A stretch of 64,000 nt of DNA from Chrysomallon squamiferum. Its lineage: Eukaryota > Mollusca > Gastropoda > Neomphalida > Peltospiridae. Position numbers and translations under genes: made by a program. Location of the stretch: NCBI GenBank assembly GCA_012295275.1, contig CM022668.1:14637440-14701439 (forward strand), given 5' to 3'. Positions 1 through 12,651 of this stretch are shown here, piece after piece (position 1 is the first letter of the stretch; every line of letters starts with the position of its first letter). Below the pieces are notes generated by a model. The model was not told where the DNA came from and made no database searches. It saw only the letters and a list, made by a program, of their open reading frames with translations.

Positions 1-929
1 TAATATTATACATCAAGTAAATATTTGAGCAACAAAGAAAATAATATCATCTTATCAGACAACCTTTAATTAGCATGAAGCAAAGGCACATCGAAATATC
101 GGTAGTGTACTCTAAAGTTAAATAGACATATTCCTACAAAGGTATCTAGGTAATTAAACATTTATCTCGTTAATGTGTCAACAAATATATCTAGAATATT
201 GTTAAAATTTAATTTCCAGAGGACAGATGAGTCTATATTCATTAATGCCAAATCACTCAGCGTTTTATCTTTTGACTCGATCACAGGTAGCTGTTTAAGA
301 GCAGAAAATGAGCTCTCGCCAGAACAGTTTGTATCGAGAAGTGAGAAGAAAATATATAAAAAATATATACATTTTTGGAAACGTTTCTTTCATTTAATTT
401 TTAGCAGTTTACGATTGGATCGATGGGTGGGGGGTAACCCCCACTCGGCTCTGAATATTTATCAAAATTTAGCATAAATTTACCCAGCATTTCTGTTTTA
501 TGTAGATTAACTCACCCTTAGCATCTCTCGTATCAACGAGAAAATTAATTTCACTGACGCGCATGAAGCGTTTGCCGCGCACATAGTTATGTCATTTAAC
601 ACTAAGAGAGAAAATGAAAAAGGTTGCAAATATCTGTTGTTAAAATATATAGATATATATATAATAAGTTTAAAAATTAAAAAAGAAGAACATGAACTCC
701 ACTAATACTAAGCCAGTAAATAATAATTTTTCATTGCACTATTAAATATTCTAAGTCTAAGTAAGAAATATATTCTTTTGTGTAATTGTGTCTATATTTC
801 TGTAAGTCTGTGTATCGGTATAAGTATTATTCCTCTTTTTCTCGTTTTTTCCTGCTCTTGTTATTGATTCAATTAAATAATCACTATCATGAACATTATG
901 GTCATTTCAATTAACTTAATCACTAATAC

Positions 930-1400
930 TACGATATTACAACTACTATCATTACAACTCTACTCTTACTGCCTCTCAAACCACTGTTACTAGTACAACC
1001 ATTGTATCACACCCACTGATATCACTCTCTACAAATACTATTACTACTCTCTCTACAACTATTATTATTACTCTCTCTACAGCTATTTCTACTACTTCTT
1101 TACAAATACTGTTACCATTCTATACAACTACTCTTACTACTCTCTAAAACTGCTATTACTATTCTCTCTAAAACTACAATTACTACTCTTGTAACAATTA
1201 CTCTTAGTAGTCTGTCTACAGCTACCATTACTACTATCTATACAACTAATATTACTACGTTCTACAAAATCTATTACTAATATCTCAATAACTAATATTA
1301 CTACTTTCTCCACAATTATTACTACTATCTCTACAGCTACTTCTACCACTCCTACTACTGTTACAATAATTACTGGTTTAATTAATGCAACTGCTGTCAC
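930..1400. repeat. CTACTATTACTACT-type minisatellite
   Basis: Degenerate tandem repeats of about 18-24 bp built from ACTATTACTACTCTCTCTACA. Related arrays lie at 4770, 18130, 21470, 23275, 26290 and 48780, each beside or upstream of a GIMAP exon or, as here, beside the candidate N-terminal exon. Reading frames through the array (Val/Ile-rich or Thr-rich) are by-products of the repeat. Confidence 0.85.
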
Positions 1401-1542
1401 TTCTAGTATTCTTGCGGCGACATGGTGTAGTAAAACTGTTACAAATATATACTACATGAATGACGATTCAGCATTTACCATTTTGCGTATTATTGAAGTA
1501 TTTTTCTTGAATAATCAATATTACAAACTATGATACACATAC

Positions 1543-1723
1543 CCTTTGATAAATCTGAACCATATTTTGGCTCGACGTATTCTGACGGTTGGATTTCTTT
1601 TGATAGCTCGACTTGTAATTCCTGGACTTCTGGTGATCGTTCCACCTTTTTTGATGGCTGGACTCTTTGCAATGGCTGCACTTGTTTTGGTGGCTTCGTA
1701 TGTAGTGGAGCTGTAGACTGAGA
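1543..1723 (-). CDS. Candidate internal exon, Pro/Gln/Glu/Lys-rich, copy 1
   Basis: On the minus strand a pyrimidine-rich run ending in AAAAG (3' splice-like) is followed by 181 open bases and then GG|GTATGTGT, a good 5' splice match. The frame encodes about 60 residues, opening SQSTAPLHTKPPKQVQP and continuing through PLQRVQPSKKVERSPEVQE; an in-frame TAA lies just before the acceptor, as expected for a bounded exon. The exon starts in phase 0 and ends after one base (G). GIMAP GTPase exons elsewhere in the window begin with two bases (AT), so joining would give GAT (Asp). I recognise no domain; the composition suggests a disordered linker. No GTPase exon lies downstream inside the window, so membership of a GIMAP gene is inference. 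It could also be an exon of an unrelated gene or a repeat-derived frame. Confidence 0.45.
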
Positions 1724-2875
1724 CTTTTAAAAAGAAAGGTAAAATGAACATATAAAACGAAAATCAAAATTTTATTGCAAAATTACTGTATATCTGTTTT
1801 TGATTGAATTTGTGTACATATATGTGTACGCATACCTGCACATATTATGTAATATATCTTTATAAATATAAGATTTTATTTATTTTCTTATTCGAAAGCG
1901 GTGGTGTCTTTAAACAATTATTCATTCATTTGTTGCTTATTTATCTATCTACGTATCTATCTCTCTATTTGTCTATCTATCTATCTATGTATCTATCCAT
2001 TTATCTATCTATTTATGTATCTATCTATCTATCTACCTACCTATCTATCTATCTATTTGCTCATTTAGCCCGCTTATTCTTAGCATTTTGCTGAGACACG
2101 AATTATTATTATTTTTTTTAAACCTGTTGTTAGGTAAATAAGTAAAGTAATGGTTTAATGATAATCACCTTTTGTTCTAAACGCCTCCCTAATTCAGAAA
2201 CTGAAATATTTTCATCATCTAGAATATAATTCGAAAAGTGTAAGTTTTTGTCTCTGTATATAATTGTATCCGTCTTATCTATGTACGAATGTATTTACCT
2301 TTTTTGATGGCTGGACTCTTTGCAATGGCTGCACTTGTTTTGGTGGCTTCGTATGTACTGGAGCGGTAGACTGAGACTTTTAAAAAGAAAGATAAAATGA
2401 ACATATGAAACGAAATCCAAAATTTTATTGCAAAATTACTGTATATCTGTTTTTGATTGAATTTGTGTACATATGTGTGTACGCATACCTGCACATATTA
2501 TGTAATATAACTTTATAAATATAAGATTTTATTTATTTTCTTATTCGAAATCGGTGTTCTCTTTAACATATTATGTATTCATTTGTTGCTTATCTCCCTA
2601 CCTATATGTCTATGTACCTATCTATGTATCTGTTTACTTATTTACCGCACTTATTCTTAGCGTTTTGTTCAGACACGAATTGTTATTATTATTTTTTTTT
2701 AATCTGTTGTTAGGTAAATAATTAAAGTAATGATTTAATGATGCTCACCTTTTGTTGAAAACGGTTCCCTAATTCAGAAACTGAAATATTTTCATCATCT
2801 AGAACAAAATTCGAAAAGTGTAAGTTTTTGTCTCTGTATATAATTGTATCCGTCTTATCTATGTACGAATGTATG
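1648..2875. repeat. Internal tandem duplication inside unit 1
   Basis: Bases about 1648-2297 are repeated at about 2298-2875. The second copy starts mid-exon, at the ttttttgatggctggactc segment of the candidate exon, and so carries only the acceptor-side part (about 2300-2375). Unit 2 has a single copy of this segment, which explains most of the length difference between units. The duplicated exon piece lacks a donor and is presumably dead. Confidence 0.8.
1938..2060. repeat. (CTAT)n microsatellite
   Basis: Interrupted tetranucleotide run of TATC/CTAT units. The equivalent run in unit 2 is at 5770-5880, so the tract is older than the duplication. Confidence 0.9.
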
Positions 2876-3177
2876 TGTCAGTGTATGAATGAATGTTTGC
2901 ATTTTTCTTCCTATGTATCTTCAAACCTACCTGTCTATACATGAGGAAACAAATAAGGAATACCCAATTCACAGACCTATAATGGTGTGAATTAAGAAAA
3001 CAGCGCATTTTCCTGAATAATGTATTGCTGAATAACATGACTTTAGTGGAGGTACTGAATACACATACAACAACAAGCAGTGCTCGTGAAATGTCATTGT
3101 TGAAATCAGGTTTGTTTTAATTATATGTCATATTCTCTCCTGTCAGTTTGCACTGAATATTCAGTATAATCATTGTC

Positions 3178-3612
3178 ATGGCACGTCGTAAACTGTAAGA
3201 CTCTACTACGTGACAGATTATTGACATCAGAAATGCAGGACTGTCCCTCAGCCAAATTGGACGTCAATATCAGTGCAGTATTTCAGCATTTCAAGAGAGA
3301 TAAACAAAGACAGGGTTGTCACTGATGTTAGAGATCGTCCAAGAGCTGGCAGAGTCCGGAAGACGACAATAAGAGATTACAGAACATAGCTGAGTCTTGC
3401 TAGATTCCTTTCAGGGAACACAAGCACATCTTTAAAACAGCAGTGGTTACCAGGGACAGCTATTTTCTACAGTACTGTCAGGAATCTACTAAAAGCAGAA
3501 AGATACAGGGCCAGAAGACAGATCAAATCTATAAAACTGTCTTCAGCTCACAAAGCAGCACGACTTGTCTGATGTAATCAACGTGTTCGCTGGAACACTG
3601 CAACTTTTCATA
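3178..3612 (+). pseudogene. Tc1/mariner-like transposase remnant, copy 1
   Basis: Starting at an ATG (MARRKL, then a stop), the translation gives a degenerate Tc1-type DNA-binding region: DIRNAGLSLSQIGRQ, then RVVTDVRDRPRAGRVRKTT, where the RPRxGRxRKTT box is typical of Tc1 transposases. Further on come pieces of the region ahead of the catalytic core (LLKAERYRARRQIKS, SSAHKAARLV). Several stops interrupt the frame and the DDE catalytic region is absent. At about 3612 the sequence returns to the composite repeat (cagcgcagtgctcattgttg). I could not define terminal inverted repeats. Confidence 0.75.
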
Positions 3613-4403
3613 CGACAGCGCAGTGCTCATTGTTGCTTGAGATAAAGGTCTGCAAGTTACAGTGCCGTATTATTCTTACTTCGAGCTTTTTTTGGCACTG
3701 ATCATCCCTGACCGCCCCTCCGCGCCAATTTCAAACTCTCCTTTCGTGCAATGTATTGGAATAATATTATACATCAAGTAAATATTTGAGCAACAAAGAA
3801 AATAATATCATCTTATCAGACAACCTTTAATTAGCATGAAGCAAAGGCACATCAAAATATCGGTAGTGTACTGGAAAGTTAAAAACACCTATTCCTATAA
3901 AGGTATCTAGGTACTTAAACATTTATCTCGTTAATGCGTGAACAAATTGATCTAGAATATTGTTAAAATTTAATTTCCAGAGGACAGATGAGTCTATATC
4001 CATTAATGCCAAATCACTGAGCGTTTTATCTTTCAGACTCGATCAGAGGTAGCTGTTTAGGAGCAGAAAATGAGCTCTCTCCAGAACAGTTTGTATCGAG
4101 AAGTGATAAGGGAATATATAAAAGATATATACATTTTTGGAAACGTTTCTTGCATTTAATTTTAGCAGTTTAAGATTGGGTCGGTGGGTGGGGGTAACCC
4201 CCATTCGGCCCTGAATATTTATCAAAATTTAGCATAAATTTACCCAGCATTTCTGTTTTATGTAGATTAACTCACCCTTAGCATCTCTCGTATGAAAGAG
4301 AAAATTAATTTCGTTGACCCGCATTAAGCGTTTGCCGTGTACATAGTTATGTCATTTAACACCAAGAGAGAAAAAGAAATTGGTTGCAAATATCTGTCGT
4401 TAA

Positions 4404-4424
4404 ATAATAATGATGATAATAATG

Positions 4425-4500
<76 letters not shown>
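4404..4500. repeat. (TAA)n microsatellite
   Basis: Nearly pure TAA/AAT run. Unit 3 has it at the same place (7645-7730). Unit 1 has only a short TA-rich stretch there, so the expansion arose or was lost between units. Confidence 0.95.
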
Positions 4501-4769
4501 TTTCAAATTTAAAAAAAAAGAACATGACCTGCACTAATACTAAGCCAGTAAATAATAATTTTTCATTGCACTATTAAATATTCTAATTCTAAGTAAGAAA
4601 TATATTCTTTTGTGTAATTGTGTCTATATTTCTGTAAGTCTGTGTATCGGTATAAGTATTATTCCTCTTTTTCTCGTTTTTTCCTGCTCTTGTTATTGAT
4701 TCAATTAAATAATCACTATCATGAACATTATGGTCATTTCAATTAACTTAATCACTAATACTACGATAT

Positions 4770-5230
4770 TACAACTACTATCATTACAACTCTACTCTTA
4801 CTGCCTCTCAAACCACTGTTACTAGTACAACCATTGTATCACACCCACTGATATCACTCTCTACAAATACTATTACTACTCTCTCTACAACTATTATTAT
4901 TACTCTCTACAACTATTTCTACTACTTCTTTACAAATACTGTTACCAGTCTGTACAACTACTCTTACTACTCTCTAAAACTGCTATTACTATTCTCTCTA
5001 AAACTACAATTACTACTCTTGCAACAATTACTCTTAGTAGTCTGTCTACAGCTACCATTACTACTATCTATACAACTAATATTACTACGTTCTACAAAAT
5101 CTATTACTACTATCTCAATAACTAATATTACTACTTTCTCCACAATTATTACTACTATCTCTACAGCTACTTCTACCACTCCTACTACTGTTACAATAAT
5201 TACTGGTTTAATTAATGCAACTGCTGTCAC
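4770..5230. repeat. CTACTATTACTACT-type minisatellite (unit 2)
   Basis: Unit-2 counterpart of the array at 930-1400, with a few substitutions and small indels. Confidence 0.85.
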
Positions 5231-5372
5231 TTCTAGTATTCTTGCGGCGACATGGTGTAGTAAAACTGTTACAAATATATACTACATGAATGACGATTCA
5301 GCATTTACCATTTTGCGTATTATTGAAGTATTTTTCTTGAATAATCAATATTACAAACTGTGATACACATAC

Positions 5373-5553
5373 CCTTTGATAAATCTGAACCATATTTTGG
5401 CTCGACGTATTCTGACGGTTGGATTTCTTCTGATAGCTCGACTTGTAATTCCTGGACTTCTGGTGATCGTTCCACCTTTTTTGATGGCTGGACTCTTTGC
5501 AATGGCTGCACTTGTTTTGGTGGCTTCGTATGTAGTGGAGCTGCAGACTGAGA
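5373..5553 (-). CDS. Candidate internal exon, Pro/Gln/Glu/Lys-rich, copy 2
   Basis: Second copy of the 181-nt candidate exon, with the same acceptor-like AAAAG, the same GG|GTATGTGT donor and an unbroken frame. Against copy 1 I see two differences in the exon and both change the residue: Thr to Ala near the start and Lys to Glu in the LSKEIQPSEY stretch, which reads LSEEIQPSEY here. The splice sites and the frame are kept in both copies. Function and parent gene are unknown; the possible link to GIMAP rests only on phase compatibility and on the shared downstream minisatellite intron (compare 48466-49190). Confidence 0.45.
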
Positions 5554-5769
5554 CTTTTAAAAAGAAAGGTAAAATGAACATATAAAACGAAAATCAAAAT
5601 TTTATTGCAAAATTACTGTAGATGTGTTTTTGATTGAATTTGTGTACATATATGTGTACGCATACCTGCACATATTATGTAATATAACTTTATAAATATA
5701 AGATTTTATTTATTTTCTTATTCGAAAGGGGTGGTCCCTTTAAACAATTATTCATTCATTTGTTGCTTA

Positions 5770-5880
5770 TTTATATATCTACGTATCTATCTCTCTATTT
5801 ATCTATCTATCTATCCATTTATCTATCTATTTATGTATCTATCTATCTATCTACCTACCTATCTATCTATCTATTTACTC
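5770..5880. repeat. (CTAT)n microsatellite (unit 2)
   Basis: Unit-2 counterpart of 1938-2060, slightly shorter. Confidence 0.9.
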
Positions 5881-6414
5881 ATTTAGCCCGCTTATTCTTA
5901 GCATTTTTCTGAGACACGAATTATTATTATTTTTTTTAATCTGTTGTTAGGTAAATAATTAAAGTAATGATTTAATGATGCTCACCTTTTGTTGAAAACG
6001 CTTCTTTAATTCAGAAACTGAAATATTTTCATCATCTAGAACAAAATTCGAAAAGTGTAAGTTTTTGTCTCTGTATATAATTGTATCCGTCTTATCTATG
6101 TACGAATGTATGTGTCAGTGTATGAATGAATGTTTGCATTTTTCTTACTATATATCTTGAAACCTATCTATTTATACATGAGGACAAAAATAAGCAATAC
6201 CCAATTCACAGACCTATAATTGTGTGAATTAAGAAAACAGCGCATTTTCCTGAATAATGTATTGCTGAATAACATGACTTTAGTGGAGGTACTGAATACA
6301 CATACAACAACAAGCAGTGCTCGTGATATGTCATTGTTGAAATCAGGTTTGTTTTAATTATATGTCATATTCTCCCCTGTCAGTTTGCACTGAATATTCA
6401 GTATAATCATTGTC

Positions 6415-6850
6415 ATGGCACGTCGTAAACTGTAAGACTCTACAACGTGACAGATTATTGACATCAGAAATGCAGGACTGTCCTTCAGCCAAATTGGACG
6501 TTAATATCAGTGCAGTATTTCAGCATTTCAAGAGAGATAAACAAAGACAGGGTTGTCACTGATGTTAGAGATCGTCCAAGAGCTGGCAGAGCCCGGAAGA
6601 CGACAATAAGAGATTACAGAACATAGCTGAGTCTTGCTAGATTCCTTTCAGGGAACACAAGCACATCTTTGAAACAGCAGTGGTTACCAGGGACAGCTAT
6701 TTTCTACAGTACTGTCAGGAATCTGCTAAAAGCAGAAAGATACAGGGCCAGAAGACAGATCAAATCTATAAAACTGTCTTCAGCTCACAAAGCAGCACGA
6801 CTTGTCTGATGTAATCAACGTGTTCGCTGGAACACTGCAACTTTTCATAC
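6415..6850 (+). pseudogene. Tc1/mariner-like transposase remnant, copy 2
   Basis: Unit-2 copy of the remnant at 3178-3612, with the same start, the same early stop after MARRKL and nearly the same sequence. The two copies therefore result from the segmental duplication and are not separate insertions. Confidence 0.75.
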
Positions 6851-7001
6851 GACAGCGCAGTGCTCATTGTTGCTTGAGATAAAGGTCTGCAAGTTACAGT
6901 GCCGTATTATCCTTACGCTTCGAGCCTTTTTTTGGCACTGATCATCCCCGACCGCCCCTCCGCGCCAATTTCAAACTCTCCTTTCGTGCAGTGTATTGGA
7001 A

Positions 7002-7664
7002 TAATATTATACATCAAGTAAATATTTGAGCAACAAAGAAAATAATATCATCTTATCAGAGAACCTTTAATTAGCATGAAGCAAAGGCACATCAAAATAT
7101 CGGTAGTGTACTGGAAAGTTAAAAACACCTATTCCTACAAAGGTATCTAGGTACTTAAACATTTATCTCGTTAATGCGTGAACAAATTGATCTAGAATAT
7201 TGTTAAAATTTAATTTCCAGAGGACAGATGAGTCTATATCCATTAATGCCAAATCACTGAGCGTTTTATCTTTCAGACTCGATCAGAGGTAGCTGTTTAA
7301 GAGCAGAAAATGAGCTCTCTCCAGAACAGTTTGTATCGAGAAGTGATAAGGGAATATATAAAAGATATATACATTTTTGGAAACGTTTCTTGCATTTAAT
7401 TTTAGCAGTTTAAGATTGGGTCGGTGGGTGGGGGTAACCCCCATTCGGCCCTGAATATTTATCAAAATTTAGCATAAATTTACCCAGCATTTCTGTTTAA
7501 TGTAGATTAACTCACCCTTAGCATCTCTCGTATGAAAGAGAAAATTAATTTCGTTGACCCGCATTAAGCGTTTGCCGCGCACATAGTTATGTCATTTAAC
7601 ACCAAGAGAGAAAAAGAAATTGGTTGCAAATATCTGTTGTTAAATAATAATGATGATAATAATG

Positions 7665-7730
<66 letters not shown>

Positions 7731-7850
7731 TTTCAAATTTAAAAAAAAAAGAACATGACCTGCACTAATACTAAGCCAGTAAATAATAATTTTTGATTGT
7801 AGTATTAAATATACTAATTCTATGTAAGAAATATAATCTTTTGTGTAATT
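7002..7850. repeat. Tandem duplication, unit 3 (truncated)
   Basis: Third restart of the unit, with the same composite-repeat block and TAA tract as unit 2. Similarity fades after the TAA tract and ends near 7848, where unit 2 continues into its minisatellite intron and this copy runs into other sequence (cccatttccagtagaatg). It lacks the candidate exon and the Tc1 remnant. Confidence 0.85.
7645..7730. repeat. (TAA)n microsatellite (unit 3)
   Basis: Nearly pure TAA/AAT run at the same unit position as 4404-4500. Confidence 0.95.
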
Positions 7851-8200
7851 CCCATTTCCAGTAGAATGTTGAGCTCTAATTAATACTGTTACATTATGGC
7901 TGCTTTGTTGTTGTTGCAGACACAATAAAAGAGAAAAGTGTTTAAGTGATACATTTTGTCATTGAAGGTTAAGTAGTAATAACTCGGTTATTGATGTGTT
8001 CCAAAGAATTAGTTCTCTTTAGCTGGATTACACTATTAATGGAGTAAGAAGACAAATATTTTCAGACAAATTTTAATTAGCATGAAGTAAAGCAATGCCT
8101 GTACTTTACTGGTAAAGGTAAACACAAATATGCCTATACAGTTATCTAGGTATACAAGAAAAGAAAAAAAAGCAAATTGTCAAACTTTAAACAAACTGAT
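7850..8200. other. AT-rich spacer, no gene seen
   Basis: No exon-like frame or RNA gene. From about 8040 the text again resembles the composite repeat (cagacaaattttaattagcatgaag). Confidence 0.5.
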
Positions 8201-10250
8201 CCAGAATATTGTTAAAATTGAATTTCCAGATCACAGCAAGTTTGTACATGGATTAATGAGAAATTATTGAGCTTCTCATATTTGAGTGTGGATCACGTCT
8301 AACAGCAGAAAAAGATCTCTCTCCAGAACCGTTTGTGACGAGAAGTGACAAGTAAATAAGTAAACAAATGTCAATGTTTGGAAAAGTTTCTTATGTTTCA
8401 GTTTTGATAATGTTGACCAGCAGGAAAATTAAAATTTGGAGGTGACTGTCAGGCATTCAGTCTATCTGTGATAGTACATAAAAATTTCATATAAATTGAA
8501 CCATAATTTATTTTTTATATAGTTTATCGGATACTTAGGATCTCTCGCATCCAAGAGTATTTCTATAAATTAATTTCAGTGATGTGCGTGGAATATTTGT
8601 ATTAACATTTAATACTAAAAAAAAAAAAAAAATTGCATGTGTCCCTTCTCTTGGTCGGCCCCTAGGCTTCAACCTGGTCAGCTTTAGGGATAATGTCGCG
8701 ATAGCTTTAATGCTCAAGGAAAATATATTTTTGGCTGAGGGAAAACGTATTTCTCCGAAAATATTAATTTACTCTGGACAGAGTTTCTACACAAGTTAGT
8801 GGCTTTATTAACTATTATTTCTTACTTCTAGGACCGACACATTCTTTTTTTACCTCATCTAAATAGTCTCTTAAGTTTTATATTACGTGAAACTGTGAAC
8901 ATAATTATAATAATCTTGTCAGACACACACAACACATACGAATACACGATCACAGAGACCGATACAGATCACAGAGCGTATAAATTAAACATACTATAAT
9001 TTAGATATATACAAACAAACGACCTTTCCTTCAAAAATCAATCAGTATTTTGGTTACACATAAACGAAAAGCCTCTGTTTGAAGAATACATCAGTTATTC
9101 AGTTACAGAGAAATGAATGCTACCTTTTTCTAAAATAGACTAGTACTTTCTTTGCAAATCAAAATGTGTGGAGTTCTAAATATTTAATTCGATTGACAAA
9201 ATAACTGCTTACTACCGCATAATTTTTATTTGCACAAATGTATTAGTTAATATTGCTGTTTTGGACTTACATCCTAACAAAAAACAAAAAATATATATAT
9301 ATATATAAATAAAAAAATAAAAATAAAAATAAATAAATAAATAAAATAAATAAAGTAAATAAAGTAAGATAGTGTAACTAAAACAATGGTCATGCTGAGA
9401 ATTAGGTTAAGATTACGAAAATTTCCTTTTAGTGGCAAATGCGTGGTGTTCGTATTTTCTATCAAAACATCCTAAGAATAAAGTAAAATAAATAAATAAA
9501 TAAATAAAACAAAATAAAATAAGGAAGAAGTGATAGTAACTCAGTTATTGACGCATTTTTTCAAAGAGTTAATTTCTTAGCTGGATTATTTTATCTTTCT
9601 GTCTATCTATTTCTCTATCTGCCCATCCACCATCTATCTAATAACATCTATATACATATATATTTCTTTAATCCGGAAAAGTAATTTGTATTGATCAATA
9701 ACATAATAGAGATATTTTAATTGATAAGTAAAGCCTAATAATATTTATGTGATAAATTTAGTTAATTAAGTGTTGTGAAATGTTTCATTATAATCTCCAC
9801 TAATACCCTTTTTCTGTCAATTACAAGTATTTTCTTCAAGCAATATTACTTTTCATTAATTAATTAATTTATTTATTACAAGTTTAAAACATCTTACCCG
9901 AAGCCATTTTTATCTTTTCCCAAAATTAATAAAATAGCAAAATTGAATTCAGTTAGGACTGATAGCTGCTTTACGATAAATACAGCATAGTACTCGTTGT
10001 TGTATTAGATAAGGGTTGGTAAGAAACAAGTGCCCAAGGTAGGCGCTTAGACTTCCAGCTTTTAGGGGCCCCTCGACATCTCCCACCAACGCATCTCCTG
10101 GCGAATTTCAAGCTCTCCTTTCATAAAATGTATTGCAATAATATTGAAAATGAAGTAATCAATGGTGGAACAAAGAAAATTATATCATCTTATCAGACAA
10201 CCTTTAATTTTTCTCGTTGATTTTTTAACAACCTATTCTACATTTTTTGA
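8200..10250. repeat. Composite repeat unit; segmental copy of 34.56-36.64 kb
   Basis: This stretch runs through the composite-repeat landmarks in order: the gagaagtgacaag block near 8340, tctcggtcggcccctagg-type block near 8650, the cacacacaacacatacgaat block near 8925, an ATAAATAA-rich tract near 9300 and the ggcgcttagacttccag block near 10040. It matches 34560-36640 more closely than other units, including the shared wording attgctgttttggactta near 9250 and agtaaagcctaataatat near 9725. No coding sequence is credible. Confidence 0.8.
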
Positions 10251-10407
10251 TGACAAATTACTGAGCTTTTCATCTTTCAGAGTCAATCACGGCTAATTCT
10301 TAATACGTTTAAGAACAGAAAACGACCTCTCTAAAGAGCAGTTTGTACCGAGAAGTGACAAGTACATACGTAATCAAAGTAGCAGCAGTAGTACTAGTTC
10401 CAAAAAT

Positions 10408-10536
<129 letters not shown>

Positions 10537-10714
10537 AAACATTACGCAAAACTTATAAACATAAACATTTAATAATAAACTGGCCCAAACTGATGTTAAA
10601 ATATAACAGCTTAAAGAAAAACCTATTAATTCTTTTCTAGACAAATATAAAACCAATCCTTTACAATATTTACGACAAAGTTAATATTCAATTCAGTAGT
10701 CAGTCCTTCGCTTT

Positions 10715-10796
10715 TTATTGTTTATCCTCGCGTTTTCTGAGTTCTTCTTCGTTCTCCTTCAATATTTTCTCTTCTCGTTTTCTTACTTGTTCTTTC
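10715..10796 (-). pseudogene. GIMAP coiled-coil tail scrap
   Basis: The minus-strand frame KEQVRKREEKILKENEEEL, continuing to a TAA, matches the charged coiled-coil tail of the GIMAP at 47252-48465 (compare REEKILKEKEEK there). The downstream bases 10600-10710 match the 3' flank of the 17-kb pseudogene (acaaatataaaaccag-type text followed by cctttacaatattta). No GTPase sequence is attached: upstream it passes directly into the CA-repeat junction module. Confidence 0.65.
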
Positions 10797-10839
10797 GTGT
10801 TTTTAAATTTTATTTTATTTGTCATTTTCTTGTTGGTTG

Positions 10840-11180
10840 ATGTTGCTTTGTTCTTGGCCTGCTGTTCTCGCTGTTGCACTTTTCATCTTACTATTTTAAT
10901 GTTTTGTATCAGAATTCACACACACACACACACACACACATACATTATTTACTTTCATCGTGATGTTATTAAAATGTAATACTTCATTGTTCATAATATT
11001 TTGTTAACTAGTAGATATATTATTATTATTATTATTTTCATTATTATTGTGCTATCATTGTTATTATTGTTCTTGTTTGTTTCTATACACATATATAATA
11101 AAGTAGTCTTGTTTCTTTATTACAGTAACCTATCTCACTATTTTTGCAGCATAAATATTTATCACCAGGACATACAAAAT
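10840..11180. repeat. GIMAP-unit junction module with (CA)n
   Basis: Contains a CA run (10919-10940), then tactttcatcgtgatgtta and gttaactagtagatatatta. The same order occurs near 45850-46130 and 49240-49400, each time upstream of one GIMAP unit and at the start of the next. Confidence 0.7.
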
Positions 11181-11405
11181 AATTAGCATTGATTTATTGA
11201 TTTATAATTAGGATGTTTCTAATTAATTTGCTTTTATATTCTATACCCTATGTATTGAGATGTATAACTTTTCAAATCATCAACACTTCTTATCTCCATT
11301 GTTGATCTTTGTGTCCGTCTCACTCACTTTAATTTCGTGTCGTTTTTAAGGAGAGGTTTTTCTTTCAGTAATATTATGTTGGCCTTTGTTGATGACTGAA
11401 GAAAA

Positions 11406-11573
<168 letters not shown>

Positions 11574-11885
11574 AATGTATGTATGTCTATATGAATGTGT
11601 GTGCATATATATATGTGTGTGTGTGTATATGTAAATACGCATATGTGATTGAACTATGTATTATTTTAAGTTAAATAAATCGTTGTTAATACAGTACTAG
11701 ACATATCATAATGGGGTTATCAAGCTTGCACGTTCTCTTTCTTTTGTAACCGAAGTATAATGTTACTTCATGAAGAAAATAAAATTACATACATACCCTA
11801 TTTCATTTTCAGTGATAGCATGTGAGTGAATCGTCAAGACCGCTTAATAACTATTTACTTATTATTATTTTTTATCCTCGAAAGT

Positions 11886-12016
<131 letters not shown>

Positions 12017-12438
12017 GTTAAGAATTGAGTGGTATGGTATTATATAGATCGTCAATCCTTTATCAGAAATGTTTATAGAATATAATGAAATAGCCCGAGA
12101 AAAGGAACTTAATCTAAATATGAATGCCATGTATATTTCATATATAGCTTATATGAAGATAATATTTTAAATATTTTTGTTCATGAAATAAAATCTTCGT
12201 TTTATCTTTCTGTCTTTCTTTCTTTTTCCATAGATCAGTCTCATTTTAATGATAAAATACCAACAATATATACTCCAGTCGTAAATATTAAGAACAGTGT
12301 TCAGCATTTTCAATAACCACTAATTTTAATTTCATTTCTAAATGGTAGAGAAACAAAATTGGTTAATTATCTTTTAAGAAATAAAAATACTGACTACAGT
12401 TATAATAATAATAATACTATTAGAGGGAGTACTGGTAA

Positions 12439-12444
12439 TAGTAA

Positions 12445-12497
<53 letters not shown>

Positions 12498-12552
12498 ATA
12501 ATAATAACAACAGTAACGGTAGTAATAATACTATAAAATTAGGATAATGATG

Positions 12553-12590
<38 letters not shown>

Positions 12591-12645
12591 TGTAATAGAA
12601 ATAGTAGCAATAGCAGAAATGTTAGTAGTAGTACTAATAATAAAT
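12439..12645. repeat. (TAG)n and (TAA)n trinucleotide tracts
   Basis: TAG run followed by TAA runs, at the same module position as shorter versions near 44637, 46440, 46850 and 50287. It lies just left of the LTR element. Confidence 0.9.
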
Positions 12646-12651
12646 AATAAA

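Larger units (their letters stand above)
1..3761. repeat. Tandem duplication, unit 1 of 3
   Basis: The sequence opening at base 1 (taatattatacatcaagta) restarts at 3762 and 7002, and the three units align along their length. Unit 1 holds, in order, a block of the dispersed composite repeat (1-640), a minisatellite, a candidate minus-strand exon, a CTAT tract and a Tc1-like remnant. It is about 520 bp longer than unit 2 mainly because of an internal duplication; this is partly offset by a TAA tract that units 2 and 3 carry and unit 1 lacks. Confidence 0.9.
3762..7001. repeat. Tandem duplication, unit 2 of 3
   Basis: A 3,240-bp copy of the unit starting at base 1, closely similar to unit 1 but with a TAA tract and without the internal duplication. 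Its landmarks are the same: composite-repeat block, TAA tract, minisatellite, candidate exon, CTAT tract, Tc1 remnant. Confidence 0.9.

Noticed and set aside
1137-1400. 87-residue Val/Ile-rich minus-strand frame, repeated at 4967-5230
   Set aside because: Translation of the degenerate CTACTATTACTACT array; conservation between the two copies is explained by the segmental duplication.
4043-4225. 60-residue frame MINIQGRMGVTPTHRPNLKL, identical at 7283-7465
   Set aside because: Identity comes from the tandem duplication. A related frame near 57888-58094 belongs to the same composite-repeat block and shares little beyond YHFSIQ. No splice or start evidence.
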